Of a DNA stretch of 64,000 nt, positions 1 through 8,239 are shown in pieces. The stretch comes from Mesorhizobium sp. PAMC28654 (GTDB taxonomy: Bacteria; Pseudomonadota; Alphaproteobacteria; Rhizobiales; Rhizobiaceae): NCBI RefSeq assembly GCF_020616515.1, contig NZ_CP085135.1, positions 5,441,001 through 5,505,000 on the forward strand. Direction: 5' to 3'. The notes under the pieces were generated by a model. It worked only from the letters and a program-made list of their open reading frames with translations. It had not been told where the DNA came from and did no database searches. Position 1 is the first letter of the stretch; each line of letters begins with the position of its first letter. A program made the position numbers and the translations under genes.

Positions 1-1225
1 CGGTGGAGGCGCCGGCGAAGGCGTCCATCAGCACGCCGGTGATCTCCTGCTGGCCGGCGGAAGCGCGGTCGTCGGAGCGGCGCGCCGCCACCTGGTCGAT
101 GTCGTCGATGGTGCCGAAGCCGATGACGCGCGGGTTCAGCACATTGTTGATGAACTGGCGGCAGTTCTGGCCGGACTTGCCCTGGTAGGACGAGATCTGG
201 TCGACGCCGAAATTCTCATAGGCGAAGGGATAGCCGGCGACCTGGCAGTAGTCGTTGACGAGGCCGGCGATCATCTGGATCAGCGTCGTCTTGCCGGTGC
301 CGGGCGCACCGTCGCCGATGAAGGTGAACAGGAAGCCGCCGAGCTCGACGAAGGGGTTCAACTCGCGCTCGAAATCATAGGCCATCAGCATCTTGGCGAG
401 CTTGACCGACTGGTATTTGGCGATGTGGTTGCCGACGACCTCTTCCGGCTTCTTGAAGGTCATGACCAGCGGCTTGGAGCGCTTGCCAGGGGCAACGTCG
501 AAACCATCCAGGGTGAAATCGTCGGCGTCGATGCGGATATGGGCGTTCTCGAAGGGGCCGATGCCGTCGAAGCGGCCTTTTCGCGCCAAAAGCCCGTCGA
601 TGGCGACGCGGGCGAAGGCGCGTGCCCTGGTCATCAGGTCGGCGTCATCGGAAGCGCCTGATATCGCCTTGTCGAGGCCGGCAAGGATCGACTTCACCGC
701 ATCCTGCGGCGTGTCGAACAGGAAGTCGGGCTCGGGCGTGTCGTTGGGCGCTTCGCCGTCGCTGTCGATCAGCTGGAACAGATAGGAAGACAGGCTGAAG
801 GCCGAAATGTAAGCCGAAGCCGACAGAAGCTTCTTGAAGGCGGCGGCGTCGTCGCCCTCAAGCGGGGCGCGGGCGTTGCGCGCCTGCAGGCTTTCGAGAT
901 CGGAACCCTCGGCGAAGATGTCCGAAATGGCCAGCGCGATCGCCGTGCCGCGCCGGGCGCGAAACAAAAGCGTGTGCCGCGGGATGGTCAGCAACGGGTC
1001 TTCGGGATGGACAGCGCCGACGGTCTTCGACAGCTCGACCTCACGCGTGCGGCGCACCGACCCGACCGACACGGTCGAGACGAAGCGGCGGTTGGTGCCG
1101 GCAAGCGCGGTGCCGGACTCACGCGACGGGTCTTCCAGCACGACGATGCGGGTGATGAAGCTCTGCGCGGTGGCGCGATGCTTTTCGATCGAGGCTTCCG
1201 GGATGGTGGTCAGGCCGGTGTCCAT
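1..1225 (-). CDS. AAA-type ATPase, unknown role (3' part beyond window)
   Basis: The ATG lies at 1225 and the frame stays open to base 1, giving 408 residues without a stop, so the C-terminus is missing. A Walker A motif, GAPGTGKTT, sits at about residues 306-314. A Walker B-like segment, GTIDDIDQ, sits near residue 374, followed by a basic stretch (AARRSDDR) that could hold an arginine finger. The 300 residues before the P-loop match no domain I recognise, so this is an AAA protein with a long private N-terminal region. A GAGG ribosome site precedes the start by about 9 nt. It is the last visible gene of a minus-strand unit with the two genes upstream (2440 and 3555). An ATP-driven remodelling role on the coiled-coil partner is inference. 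Confidence 0.8.
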   Translation of the reverse strand, partial: MDTGLTTIPEASIEKHRATAQSFITRIVVLEDPSRESGTALAGTNRRFVSTVSVGSVRRTREVELSKTVGAVHPEDPLLTIPRHTLLFRARRGTAIALAISDIFAEGSDLESLQARNARAPLEGDDAAAFKKLLSASAYISAFSLSSYLFQLIDSDGEAPNDTPEPDFLFDTPQDAVKSILAGLDKAISGASDDADLMTRARAFARVAIDGLLARKGRFDGIGPFENAHIRIDADDFTLDGFDVAPGKRSKPLVMTFKKPEEVVGNHIAKYQSVKLAKMLMAYDFERELNPFVELGGFLFTFIGDGAPGTGKTTLIQMIAGLVNDYCQVAGYPFAYENFGVDQISSYQGKSGQNCRQFINNVLNPRVIGFGTIDDIDQVAARRSDDRASAGQQEITGVLMDAFAGAST

Positions 1226-1294
1226 CAGATTGTCCTCTCTGAGAAGGCCCCGGCAAGCAGATGGGGGGCAGCGCCAACCGAAACCAGGCTTGTC

Positions 1295-2440
1295 TCAAAC
1301 ATCCGAGATCACCTGTCCGTTCGACAGGATGTGAACTTTGTAGCCGGCAAATATCTTCTGCGCCTCGCCGGCTGCGTAGAGCGCCTGGTAGGCTTCATGC
1401 GGGATCAGCGCGTGGTTCTCGTAGCTCGATACGCCCTGGCGCGCAGCTTCGAGGTCATCGGTGTTGATGAAGAATTCCTGCGTCGTCTTCTCGCTCGAAA
1501 ACAGTCCCTTGCGGCCGGGTTTCTCGCCCTTGGAATAGACCTCCTGGATGGTCCAGGTCAGCAGCCATGCATTTTCGGGCTTGCGCACCTTGGCCAGAAC
1601 CTCGGTCACCGTCGAATTGTTGTCGGTGATCCCAGCTGAGTAGAAGGGGCCGAGCACGACGCGGCGCAGCTGCTTGGGGTGCAGCGGCTCGAAATCCTTG
1701 TCGAGGTTGACGGCGATCGTGGCCGGCGACAGCGTGTAGGCCGAATTCTTTTCGGTGAAATCGTCGAAACGGTGGGCAAGCTCGGGATTGAGCAAGCCGT
1801 CGACCGGCAAGGGGATATCGACCTTGTCGTTCAGCCGGCCGTTCTTGTCGACAAGCTGCCGGATCATCGCCTCGGAGGAATCCTCCACCGTCACCATGTA
1901 GACCAGCGGCAGGTTGGCGCTGCCGTCGAAACTGGCCCAGTGGACGAGATAGTAGGGGCGTCCGGTCTTGGGATTCACCGAGACCTTGGCCGTCTGCGCC
2001 AGCGTGAACGGGCCGAAGGTGGTCTCGCTCTTGACGTCCTCCAGATAGAGCCGCTCGGCCATCGACTTCTGTAGCGCTTCGGGGAATTCCTTGCGGCGCA
2101 GGATGAAGTCGGCCATCTCCTCGCGCAGCTCGCCGGGCTGCGAAATATTGGCGAGACGACTGTCGGCCTGGCGGCGGTCGTTCTCCAGTTCGAGCAGGTT
2201 CTGGAACACTGGAAAACCGCTTTCGGCGCGCGAGATGCGGAACGTGTCCATGAAGCCCAGCCGGTTGCGCCAGCAGGAAAACGACTTGTCGAGCCGGGCA
2301 ATGTATTCGGCAACGATACTGGCGACGATGCCGTGCCGATAGAGCGGCGAGCGATCATCGCGCATGAACACTTCGAGGCCGGCAAGTGCCGCCGTGATGG
2401 CCGAGAAATATCGCGCCGCCGCGTCGTTTTCGGGGGTCAT
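1295..2440 (-). CDS. Conserved hypothetical protein, middle gene of AAA/coiled-coil unit
   Basis: A 381-residue soluble protein with no signal peptide or membrane segment. I do not recognise its family. The N-terminal third is charged and probably helical. The middle (near VNPKTGRPYYLVHWASFDG) looks like mixed alpha/beta fold. The C-terminus carries several aromatic, Lys/Glu-rich segments and ends ILSNGQVISDV. The ATG at 2440 has an AGGG element about 8 nt upstream. It lies 26 nt after the coiled-coil gene and 69 nt before the AAA gene, all on one strand, so the three are likely co-transcribed. Function is unknown; adaptor or effector between the coiled-coil protein and the ATPase is only a guess. 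Confidence 0.75.
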   Translation of the reverse strand: MTPENDAAARYFSAITAALAGLEVFMRDDRSPLYRHGIVASIVAEYIARLDKSFSCWRNRLGFMDTFRISRAESGFPVFQNLLELENDRRQADSRLANISQPGELREEMADFILRRKEFPEALQKSMAERLYLEDVKSETTFGPFTLAQTAKVSVNPKTGRPYYLVHWASFDGSANLPLVYMVTVEDSSEAMIRQLVDKNGRLNDKVDIPLPVDGLLNPELAHRFDDFTEKNSAYTLSPATIAVNLDKDFEPLHPKQLRRVVLGPFYSAGITDNNSTVTEVLAKVRKPENAWLLTWTIQEVYSKGEKPGRKGLFSSEKTTQEFFINTDDLEAARQGVSSYENHALIPHEAYQALYAAGEAQKIFAGYKVHILSNGQVISDV

Positions 2441-2466
2441 GATATTGGCCCTAAGCAGTGCGGCAA

Positions 2467-3555
2467 TTACGACTGCACGTAGTTGGCCGCATTGTGCTTC
2501 TTCAGCACGTCGTCGAAGCGGCGGGCAAAGGCATCGTCGGCCAGCTTCTTGCGGCGCTGGATGTCGGAGCTGGCGACCATGTTCTTCTCGTGCATTTCCA
2601 AGAGGTCGCCAATGTGCTTCTGCGAGGCGGCGCCGATGCCGGCCATGGTTTCCTCGGCCGTGTTGTCGACCTTGCTGCCCAGCGTGTTGATCTTGTGGGC
2701 GACGTCCTGCTGCGCGGCTGTTTTCAGCGAGTCCTCCAGCGCCTTGTAAAGCACGATGCGCTGCTCGGTATCGATGGTCAGCTTGTTGATCAGCGTGGCC
2801 TGCGCGGCGATCTGGTTGTTGAGCGAGTCCACGAAGGTCTGGAACATCGAGGTGTAGCGCTCCAGCGTCTGGCTCTCGGCCAGCAGTTCCTGCTCCTTGG
2901 CCTGCTTCTCATTGTATTCGGTGGCGAGTTTCGAACGGTCGCCCTCAAGCTGCGTGCGGTCCTTCTGACTGGTCGACGCGGCTATTCTGTTCTCGATGTC
3001 GAGCAGCATCGGGTTCAATTCCTCGATGCGCTTCTGCACCGCCTCGAGGTTGGACATGGTGGTCTTGCGGCGCTCGATCACCTGCGACAGGCTGGCCTCG
3101 GAGGTCTTGTAGCGCTGGTCGAGGATTTGCTTCTGCGCCTTCAGGATGCCGACGATGGTGTCGGACTTGGCCAGCAGCTCCTGCAAATTGCCGGCAAGCG
3201 ACATGTTGCGGACGCGGTCGGTGCGCATGCGCTGCTTGCGCTGGGCCGAGAAGATGCCGACGAAATTTTCCCAGCCGGAATAGTTCTTCATGCTCTCGAA
3301 TTCGGCGCCGAAGACATTGGTGGCGTCCTCAAGTCCGATGATGAGGTCGGCGATATTGCCCTCCATCACCTTCTGCTGCTTCAGCACGTCCTCGATGCGG
3401 GCGTTCTCGATGTCGAAATTAGCGTCGCCGATCTTCTTGTCGGCGGTGGCCAGCGTGTCGAGTACGGCGCCGGATTGCTCGATCTTGGAGCGCATGTCCT
3501 GCACGACCTGTTTGGTCTTGGCTATTTCGGCATCGAAATTCTGCAATGTCGCCAT
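2467..3555 (-). CDS. Coiled-coil protein, first gene of AAA unit
   Basis: A 362-residue, nearly all-helical protein rich in Gln, Lys, Glu and Leu heptads, with long predicted coiled coils from about residue 110 to the C-terminus. It has no signal peptide or transmembrane segment. I chose the ATG at 3555 (MATLQNFD) because a strong GGGAGG site lies 5 nt upstream. An earlier in-frame ATG at 3618 has no such site. The helical layout loosely recalls TelA/KlaA toxic-anion-resistance proteins, which are also found near ATPases, but I see no diagnostic motif and do not assign it. It is followed after 26 nt by the unknown 381-residue gene and then the AAA ATPase. Confidence 0.75.
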   Translation of the reverse strand: MATLQNFDAEIAKTKQVVQDMRSKIEQSGAVLDTLATADKKIGDANFDIENARIEDVLKQQKVMEGNIADLIIGLEDATNVFGAEFESMKNYSGWENFVGIFSAQRKQRMRTDRVRNMSLAGNLQELLAKSDTIVGILKAQKQILDQRYKTSEASLSQVIERRKTTMSNLEAVQKRIEELNPMLLDIENRIAASTSQKDRTQLEGDRSKLATEYNEKQAKEQELLAESQTLERYTSMFQTFVDSLNNQIAAQATLINKLTIDTEQRIVLYKALEDSLKTAAQQDVAHKINTLGSKVDNTAEETMAGIGAASQKHIGDLLEMHEKNMVASSDIQRRKKLADDAFARRFDDVLKKHNAANYVQS

Positions 3556-3731
3556 AGGGGCCTCCCGGTTCTGCATCAAGTCGCTGGTCGCGAACAGCGG
3601 CGAATATATGTGGGGCATCCGGGGATTGAAAGGCGCAAGACAAGGCCCGCCCCGAAAACAAAAAATCCGTCACGGCCTTGAATGGCAATGCAGGCGTGGT
3701 CATGGCGTGATTAGCTGCTCGGCTAAATGTA

Positions 3732-3749
3732 GTTCAATTGCCATTGAAC
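3732..3749. promoter_or_regulatory. Inverted repeat upstream of the AAA/coiled-coil unit
   Basis: GTTCAAT and ATTGAAC form perfect 7-bp arms around TGCC, about 180 nt upstream of the coiled-coil gene start. It lies in the 319-nt gene-free gap 3556-3874, where I see nothing else except a second small palindrome, GCATTTCAAATGC (3821-3833). The symmetry fits a dimeric regulator site, but no regulator is identified. Confidence 0.35.
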
Positions 3750-3874
3750 CTTCATGCCGGCAAAGCAGTCGATCCCGGCCGACGCGGACGCTGCGAAATT
3801 CGAAGAGAAATGAAGCCGTTGCATTTCAAATGCACCGGCGAACCCCGCGTCGCCGTGCGGCGCACCGGAATTGC

Positions 3875-4264
3875 TCAGGGCTTGGGATCTGCCTTCAGAT
3901 AGGCGATGACATTGGCGATGTCGTCGTCACTGCTCAGGCCGCCAAAATACATCTTGTTACCGGGCACTTTGAGCTTGGGAGCCTTGAGATATTCAGTGAG
4001 GTTCGCCTCGTCCCAGACAAGGCCGGCGGCGCCCGCACTCTTCATGGCGTCGGAATAGTGGCCAAGAAAGCTTTCGGCCGTGCCGGCGGTGCGACCGACG
4101 ACGCCCAGCAGATGCGGGCCGACCTTGTCGCGATCGGTCGCTGCTTCATGGCAGGCGATGCATCTGTTGAAGACATGTTTGCCGAGCGCGGCATCGCCGG
4201 CGGCATGGGCGGCGAAGGCGCCGGCAAGGAGAAGGACACCGGCGGACGAGACGGTTCGAAGCAT
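3875..4264 (-). CDS. Small periplasmic class I cytochrome c
   Basis: A 129-residue cytochrome c with an N-terminal signal peptide (MLRTVSSAGVLLLAGAFAAHA). It has one haem-binding CIACH motif near residue 36 and a probable axial methionine in the PGNKMYFGG segment, as in the mitochondrial/c2-type family. It would carry electrons in the periplasm, possibly between the bc1 complex (encoded at 35.4-38.2 kb) and oxidases; that link is inference. The ATG at 4264 is preferred over a longer frame because it places the signal peptide at the N-terminus. It ends 76 nt downstream of the LysR gene on the same strand. Confidence 0.85.
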   Translation of the reverse strand: MLRTVSSAGVLLLAGAFAAHAAGDAALGKHVFNRCIACHEAATDRDKVGPHLLGVVGRTAGTAESFLGHYSDAMKSAGAAGLVWDEANLTEYLKAPKLKVPGNKMYFGGLSSDDDIANVIAYLKADPKP

Positions 4265-4340
4265 GGCTGACCCCGACGAGTTCTGGCTGGGAGCGCAAGA
4301 TAGGAGGCAGCCCTTAACAAAGGCTGCATCGTCGCGGGTG

Positions 4341-5198
4341 TCAGGCGTCCTGCGCCAGGTCACGGCGAAGGAAATCGTTCAGCCGGTCGACGGCCGGCGT
4401 AGCCGAGAGCGGATTGCGCAGGATGCCGATCTCCAGGTCCGGCAGGACCGGAAGCCTCTCATTCGCGCCGATGATGCGCAGGGAAGCCGGCACGCTGCGC
4501 TGGGCTAGGCCGGCGACCGCGAGCCCGGCCTGCACGACCGCGATCAGGCCAAGCAGGCTGGCGCTGGAATAGGTGCAGCGGTAGGAGCGATCCGCATCGC
4601 CAAGCGCCTGCAGCACATTCATGCGGGCGGCGCAGCCGGGTTCGAACAAAGCAACTGGCAAGGGATCGTTCTCCCAGGCGACATGATTGGGCGAGGCGAC
4701 CCAGACGAAACGTTCCAGCCGTATCACCTCGAGCGGCTGATCCGGCAGGCGGGTGACAATCGCCAGGTCGAGCCTTCCCTCGGCCAGGGTCTTCACCAGC
4801 GCTGTCGATTGCTCGCAGATCAGTTCCACCGTCACCAGCGGGTGATCCGCCGCGAAGCGCGACAGGACCGGAGGCAGAAGGAATGCCGCGTAGTCGTCGG
4901 GGACACCCAGCCGCACGCTGCCCGTCTCCTTCGGCCGCGTGACGCTTGCCCATGCTTCGTCCGACAGTTTCAGAAGCCGGCGCGCATAGATCAGGAAATC
5001 CTCGCCGATCGCATTGGGCATGACGGTTCTGGGACCCCTCACCAGAAGCCGGTTGCCGACCATCTCCTCCAGCCGCTGCATCTGCATGCTGACGGCGGAC
5101 TGGCTGCGGCCAACGCGGGGCGCGGCGTTGGACAGGCTGCCGCTTTCGACGACGGCGACAAAGGTCTTCAGCAGATTGAGGTCGAGCGGAGCGGCCAT
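4341..5198 (-). CDS. LysR-family transcriptional regulator
   Basis: A 285-residue LysR protein. The N-terminal winged HTH (residues about 5-65, with SLSNAAPRVGRSQSAVSMQMQRLEEMVGNRLLVR) is followed by a substrate-binding domain that starts near GSVRLGVPDDYAA. It diverges from the EamA transporter gene at 5296. An inverted repeat at 5215-5240 in the 97-nt gap is a good candidate operator. LysR proteins usually repress themselves and activate the divergent gene with a small co-inducer, so control of the transporter is likely but inferred. The inducer is unknown. Confidence 0.88.
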   Translation of the reverse strand: MAAPLDLNLLKTFVAVVESGSLSNAAPRVGRSQSAVSMQMQRLEEMVGNRLLVRGPRTVMPNAIGEDFLIYARRLLKLSDEAWASVTRPKETGSVRLGVPDDYAAFLLPPVLSRFAADHPLVTVELICEQSTALVKTLAEGRLDLAIVTRLPDQPLEVIRLERFVWVASPNHVAWENDPLPVALFEPGCAARMNVLQALGDADRSYRCTYSSASLLGLIAVVQAGLAVAGLAQRSVPASLRIIGANERLPVLPDLEIGILRNPLSATPAVDRLNDFLRRDLAQDA

Positions 5199-5214
5199 GT
5201 TGATATCAGCATAT

Positions 5215-5240
5215 CGAATAGCTTGTCACAAATCTATTCG
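5215..5240. promoter_or_regulatory. Candidate LysR operator between divergent genes
   Basis: CGAATAG and CTATTCG form a perfect 7-bp inverted repeat with a 12-nt spacer. It begins 17 nt upstream of the LysR start and lies 56 nt before the EamA start. Symmetric arms in a LysR divergent promoter fit the usual recognition site geometry. Confidence 0.5.
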
Positions 5241-5295
5241 CTTGTTTGAAAGCAAGGCTGCGGGCCAGATGGGTCTACCGCCCGTTTGAGGACCC

Positions 5296-6195
5296 ATGAT
5301 GAAGGACCTGCCGACCGCCCGTTTTCCGGCCGCGAGCCTCGCCTTGGCGATGGTGATCGCCGGCACGGTCGGCGCCTTCGTGACGGAAGCCGGACTTCAT
5401 CCGGTGACCATCGTCTTCTGGCGCTGCGTATTCGCTGCCATATTCCTCGGCGCATGGTGCCTGCTACGCGGCTATCTGCCCGACCGCACCCTGTCCTTGT
5501 CGCGGCTGGGCCTTGCCGCCCTTGCCGGCGCCTGCATGGTGCTGAGTTGGACGGCTTTCTTCGCCGGCTTCGCCATGACGTCGATCGCCACAACCACGAT
5601 CGTCTATCACGTCCAGCCCTTCTTCGTGGTTCTGATCGGCGTGGTCTTCCTCAAGGAGCTTATCTCGCTCGACCAGATCCTGTGGATGCTCGGCGCGTTC
5701 CTCGGCGTCGTGCTGGCCAGTGGCCTCGTCGTTTCGCATGCGCAAGCCGGCACGCCGTGGGCACTTGGCATCGCGCTGACGCTGGGCGCGGCGCTCCTCT
5801 ACGCGGTGGCGACAATCCTCGCCAAGGGCCTGGGCCAGCAACGTCCGGAGATCACGGTGCTTTGCCAGACGATCGTCGGAATCGTCATGCTCGCTCCCTT
5901 CGCCGACATCGGCCAGCATATTCCGACGCATGCATGGGGCTGGCTGGTCAGCATCGGCGTGCTGCACACCGGCGTCGCCTATGTGCTGATGAATTCGGCC
6001 TTTCCGCGCCTGACGACGCCGGTGATCGGGATCATCACCTTCATCTATCCGGTTGTCGCCATCATCATCGACTGGGCCGTCTACGGCCATCCGCTCGGAC
6101 CGGCACAGGCCGCCGGGATGGTGCTGATCGCGCTTGCGACGCTCGGCGTCAGGCTTGGCTGGCGGTTTCCGATACGGCGTGTCTCGGCAGCCTGA
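5296..6195 (+). CDS. EamA/DMT-superfamily transporter
   Basis: A 299-residue, very hydrophobic inner-membrane protein with about ten transmembrane helices. It has the two-fold EamA repeat of the drug/metabolite transporter superfamily (first half from about residue 8, second from about 150). Typical features are the short loop FWRCVFAAIF after helix 2 and a conserved glycine/proline-rich end (GHPLGPAQAAGMVLIALATLGV). Substrate unknown; relatives export amino acids or metabolites. The ATG at 5296 is followed immediately by a second one at 5299. It is divergent from the LysR gene and converges on tdk with 24 nt between the stops. Confidence 0.87.
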   Translation: MMKDLPTARFPAASLALAMVIAGTVGAFVTEAGLHPVTIVFWRCVFAAIFLGAWCLLRGYLPDRTLSLSRLGLAALAGACMVLSWTAFFAGFAMTSIATTTIVYHVQPFFVVLIGVVFLKELISLDQILWMLGAFLGVVLASGLVVSHAQAGTPWALGIALTLGAALLYAVATILAKGLGQQRPEITVLCQTIVGIVMLAPFADIGQHIPTHAWGWLVSIGVLHTGVAYVLMNSAFPRLTTPVIGIITFIYPVVAIIIDWAVYGHPLGPAQAAGMVLIALATLGVRLGWRFPIRRVSAA

Positions 6196-6219
6196 CGCGG
6201 GTCATATCGGACGAGGCGT

Positions 6220-6831
6220 TCAGGGCTTCATGAAGCCGATGAAATCGTCGGGCGCGGCGCGGCCCATTTCTTCTTCCCAATGGCGGCGGCAGAGCGAGAC
6301 ATAGACATCCTTGCCGATCGCCACCTGCTCGCCCTGGCGGGCCACCTTGCCGTCGGCGCCGAGGCGCACGACCATCGTTGCCTTGCGGCCGCAGCGACAG
6401 ATGGTGCGCACCTCGCGCAGATCGTCGGCGATGGCCAGCAAAGCAAGCGAGCCGGAAAACAGCTTGCCCTGGAAATCCGTGCGCAGGCCGTAGCACATCA
6501 CCGGAATGTTCAGCCGGTCGGCGATGCGGGCAAGCTGCCAGACCTGCTCCTCCTCGAGAAACTGCGCCTCGTCGACGAACACGCAATGCACCGTCGTATG
6601 TTCGTGATGCGAGGCGACCCGGGCGAACAGGTCGTCGCCGTCGCGGAACATCTCGGCCTCGGTCTCCAGGCCGATGCGCGACGAGATCAGCCCGGTATCG
6701 CCCTTGCGATAATGGCCGGCGACGAACAGCATCGTCGTCATGCCGCGCTCGCGGTAATTGTACGACGCCTGCAGCAGCATCGTCGTCTTGCCGGCATTCA
6801 TCGTCGCATAGTTGAAATAGAGCTTGGCCAT
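6220..6831 (-). CDS. tdk: Thymidine kinase
   Basis: A 203-residue type II thymidine kinase that phosphorylates thymidine with ATP in the salvage pathway. The P-loop NAGKTT is at residues about 12-17, the lasso/catalytic segment FVDEAQFL is near residue 90, and there are zinc-site cysteines in ICRCGRKA and SLCRRHW. The length is usual for the family. The ATG at 6831 is the natural start (MAKLYFNYATMNAG). A doubtful 68-codon frame lies 8 nt upstream on the same strand. Confidence 0.95.
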   Translation of the reverse strand: MAKLYFNYATMNAGKTTMLLQASYNYRERGMTTMLFVAGHYRKGDTGLISSRIGLETEAEMFRDGDDLFARVASHHEHTTVHCVFVDEAQFLEEEQVWQLARIADRLNIPVMCYGLRTDFQGKLFSGSLALLAIADDLREVRTICRCGRKATMVVRLGADGKVARQGEQVAIGKDVYVSLCRRHWEEEMGRAAPDDFIGFMKP

Positions 6832-6839
6832 GCTGCCTT

Positions 6840-7046
6840 TTAAGCCGACTTGTCGGCGCGCGGGGAGGGGGCGCCTCGACAGTCCACCAGAAAACGACGC
6901 CCGTGCTCCAGAAAAGCGGGAAGCGTGTCGCTGATCGGCCAGTCCGCGCCGTTGATCGTGATTGCCTTGCCGCTTGAATCCGCTCCAAAATGATGTTTGG
7001 CTGACGAAACAAGGCGGGCAGAGAAACCGTGACTTCGCTTCGCCAA
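6840..7046 (-). CDS. Possible small hypothetical protein upstream of tdk
   Basis: A 68-codon frame ending 8 nt before the tdk start. Its C-terminal part (ITINGADWPISDTLPAF, then HGRRFLVDCRG) looks protein-like rather than random. It has no ATG, only a TTG at 7046 without a good ribosome site, and it runs back almost to the choX start. It could be a real gene co-transcribed with tdk, a remnant, or chance. No function can be given. Confidence 0.28.
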   Translation of the reverse strand: MAKRSHGFSARLVSSAKHHFGADSSGKAITINGADWPISDTLPAFLEHGRRFLVDCRGAPSPRADKSA

Positions 7047-7069
7047 AGAATCACAATGGGAGAATGACT

Positions 7070-8005
7070 ATGTCGCGTATGAATTCCTTCGTCGCAGGCC
7101 TCGGTCTTGCGGCTCTGCTGTCCACGAGTGCCGCCTATGCCGGTGATGCGGCAAGCTGCAAGACGGTGCGTCTCTCCGATGTCGGCTGGACCGACATCCA
7201 GGCAACCACCGGCCTTACCTCGGTGCTGCTCACAGCGCTCGGCTACGATCCGAAGGTGATCCAGCTTTCGGTGCCGGTCACCATGGCGTCGCTCAAGAAC
7301 AAGGACCTTGACGTCTTCCTCGGCAACTGGATGCCGTCGATGACCAACGACATCAAGGATTACACCGCCGACGGCTCGGTCGAAACCATCAGCACCAACC
7401 TGACTGGTGCCGGCTATGGCATTGTCGTGCCGACCTATGTCGCGGACGCCGGCGTCAAGTCGCTGACCGACCTCGGCAAGTTCAAGGACAAGTTCAACGG
7501 CAAGATCTACGGCATCGAGGCCGGCAATGACGGCAACCGCATCATTCTCGACATGATCAAGAACCCCGCCGACAAGCTTGATGGCTTCGAACTGGTTGAA
7601 TCCTCGGAAGCCGGCATGCTGACGCAGGCCGAGCAGTCGATGAAGAACAATGAGTGGATCGCCTTCCTCGGCTGGACGCCGCATCCGGTGATGGGCGCCA
7701 TGAAGATCACCTATCTCGACGGCATGGGCGACAGCGGCTTCGGCGCCGCCACGGTCTTTACCAATGTGCGCAAGGGCTACACCACGGAATGCCCGAATGC
7801 CGGCAAGCTGATCGCCAATATGAAGTTCAACCTGGCCATGGAAGGCGAGATGATGGACGCGATCCTCAAGGGCGGCGATGCCACCACGGTGGCGACCGCC
7901 TGGCTGAAGAAGCATCCAGATGCGGTTGCACCCTGGATCGCCGGCGTGACCACCTTTGACGGTGGCGACGCGGCTGCCGCAGTCAAGACCGCGCTCGGAA
8001 GCTGA
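7070..8005 (+). CDS. choX: Choline/betaine ABC transporter substrate-binding protein
   Basis: A 311-residue periplasmic binding protein of the OpuAC/ProX family with a signal peptide (GLGLAALLSTSAAYAGDA). Tryptophans in VGWTDIQ, LGNWMPS and LGWTPHP match the aromatic box by which Sinorhizobium ChoX holds the quaternary ammonium group, so choline is the likely main ligand. The start ATG at 7070 has GGGAG 7 nt upstream; the ATG at 7064 is too close to that site. It is first gene of choXWV, separated from choW by a 234-nt gap with hairpins that may favour more choX than choWV product. Choline import feeds glycine betaine synthesis and catabolism in rhizobia. Confidence 0.92.
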   Translation: MSRMNSFVAGLGLAALLSTSAAYAGDAASCKTVRLSDVGWTDIQATTGLTSVLLTALGYDPKVIQLSVPVTMASLKNKDLDVFLGNWMPSMTNDIKDYTADGSVETISTNLTGAGYGIVVPTYVADAGVKSLTDLGKFKDKFNGKIYGIEAGNDGNRIILDMIKNPADKLDGFELVESSEAGMLTQAEQSMKNNEWIAFLGWTPHPVMGAMKITYLDGMGDSGFGAATVFTNVRKGYTTECPNAGKLIANMKFNLAMEGEMMDAILKGGDATTVATAWLKKHPDAVAPWIAGVTTFDGGDAAAAVKTALGS

Positions 8006-8035
8006 GCCGACTTTGCACCCAGCGTGGCCGGACTA

Positions 8036-8081
8036 GCGCATGACTCCGAAAATCGCCTTCGATTTTCGCCGGGTCATGCGC
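8036..8081. repeat. REP-like palindrome between choX and choW
   Basis: GCGCATGAC (8036-8044) and GTCATGCGC (8073-8081) are perfect outer arms, with inner arms AAAATCG and CGATTTT around CCTT. Palindromes beginning GCGCATGA are common intergenic repeats in Mesorhizobium. Inside this operon it could stabilise the choX 3' end. Confidence 0.6.
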
Positions 8082-8154
8082 AAGATCAACGTGTTGCAAC
8101 ATTCCCCGCGCGCCCTTCGGGACGCGCGGCGCTCTGATCAGGGCAGTACCGTAG

Positions 8155-8172
8155 AAAGGGCTGCCCTTTTTC
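8155..8172 (+). terminator. Possible partial terminator in choX-choW gap
   Basis: AAAGGG, CTG loop and CCCTTTTTC give a short 6-bp hairpin followed by a T run. A second GC-rich hairpin lies just upstream near 8106-8128. As choW follows 68 nt later on the same strand, this may be a leaky terminator that lowers choWV relative to choX. Confidence 0.35.
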
Positions 8173-8239
8173 ATATCCTGTGACAAGATGACGTTGCGCG
8201 AGCCGAGAGCAGGGCGGCTCCTGGACGAAGAGGGGTGAC

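Noticed and set aside
2467..3555. Calling the coiled-coil protein a TelA toxic-anion-resistance protein
   Set aside because: Only the helical, Gln-rich character is similar; I could not see a motif that would justify the name.
6149..7915. A 588-codon minus-strand frame spanning tdk and choX
   Set aside because: It overlaps two well-supported genes in other frames and shows no protein-like motifs.
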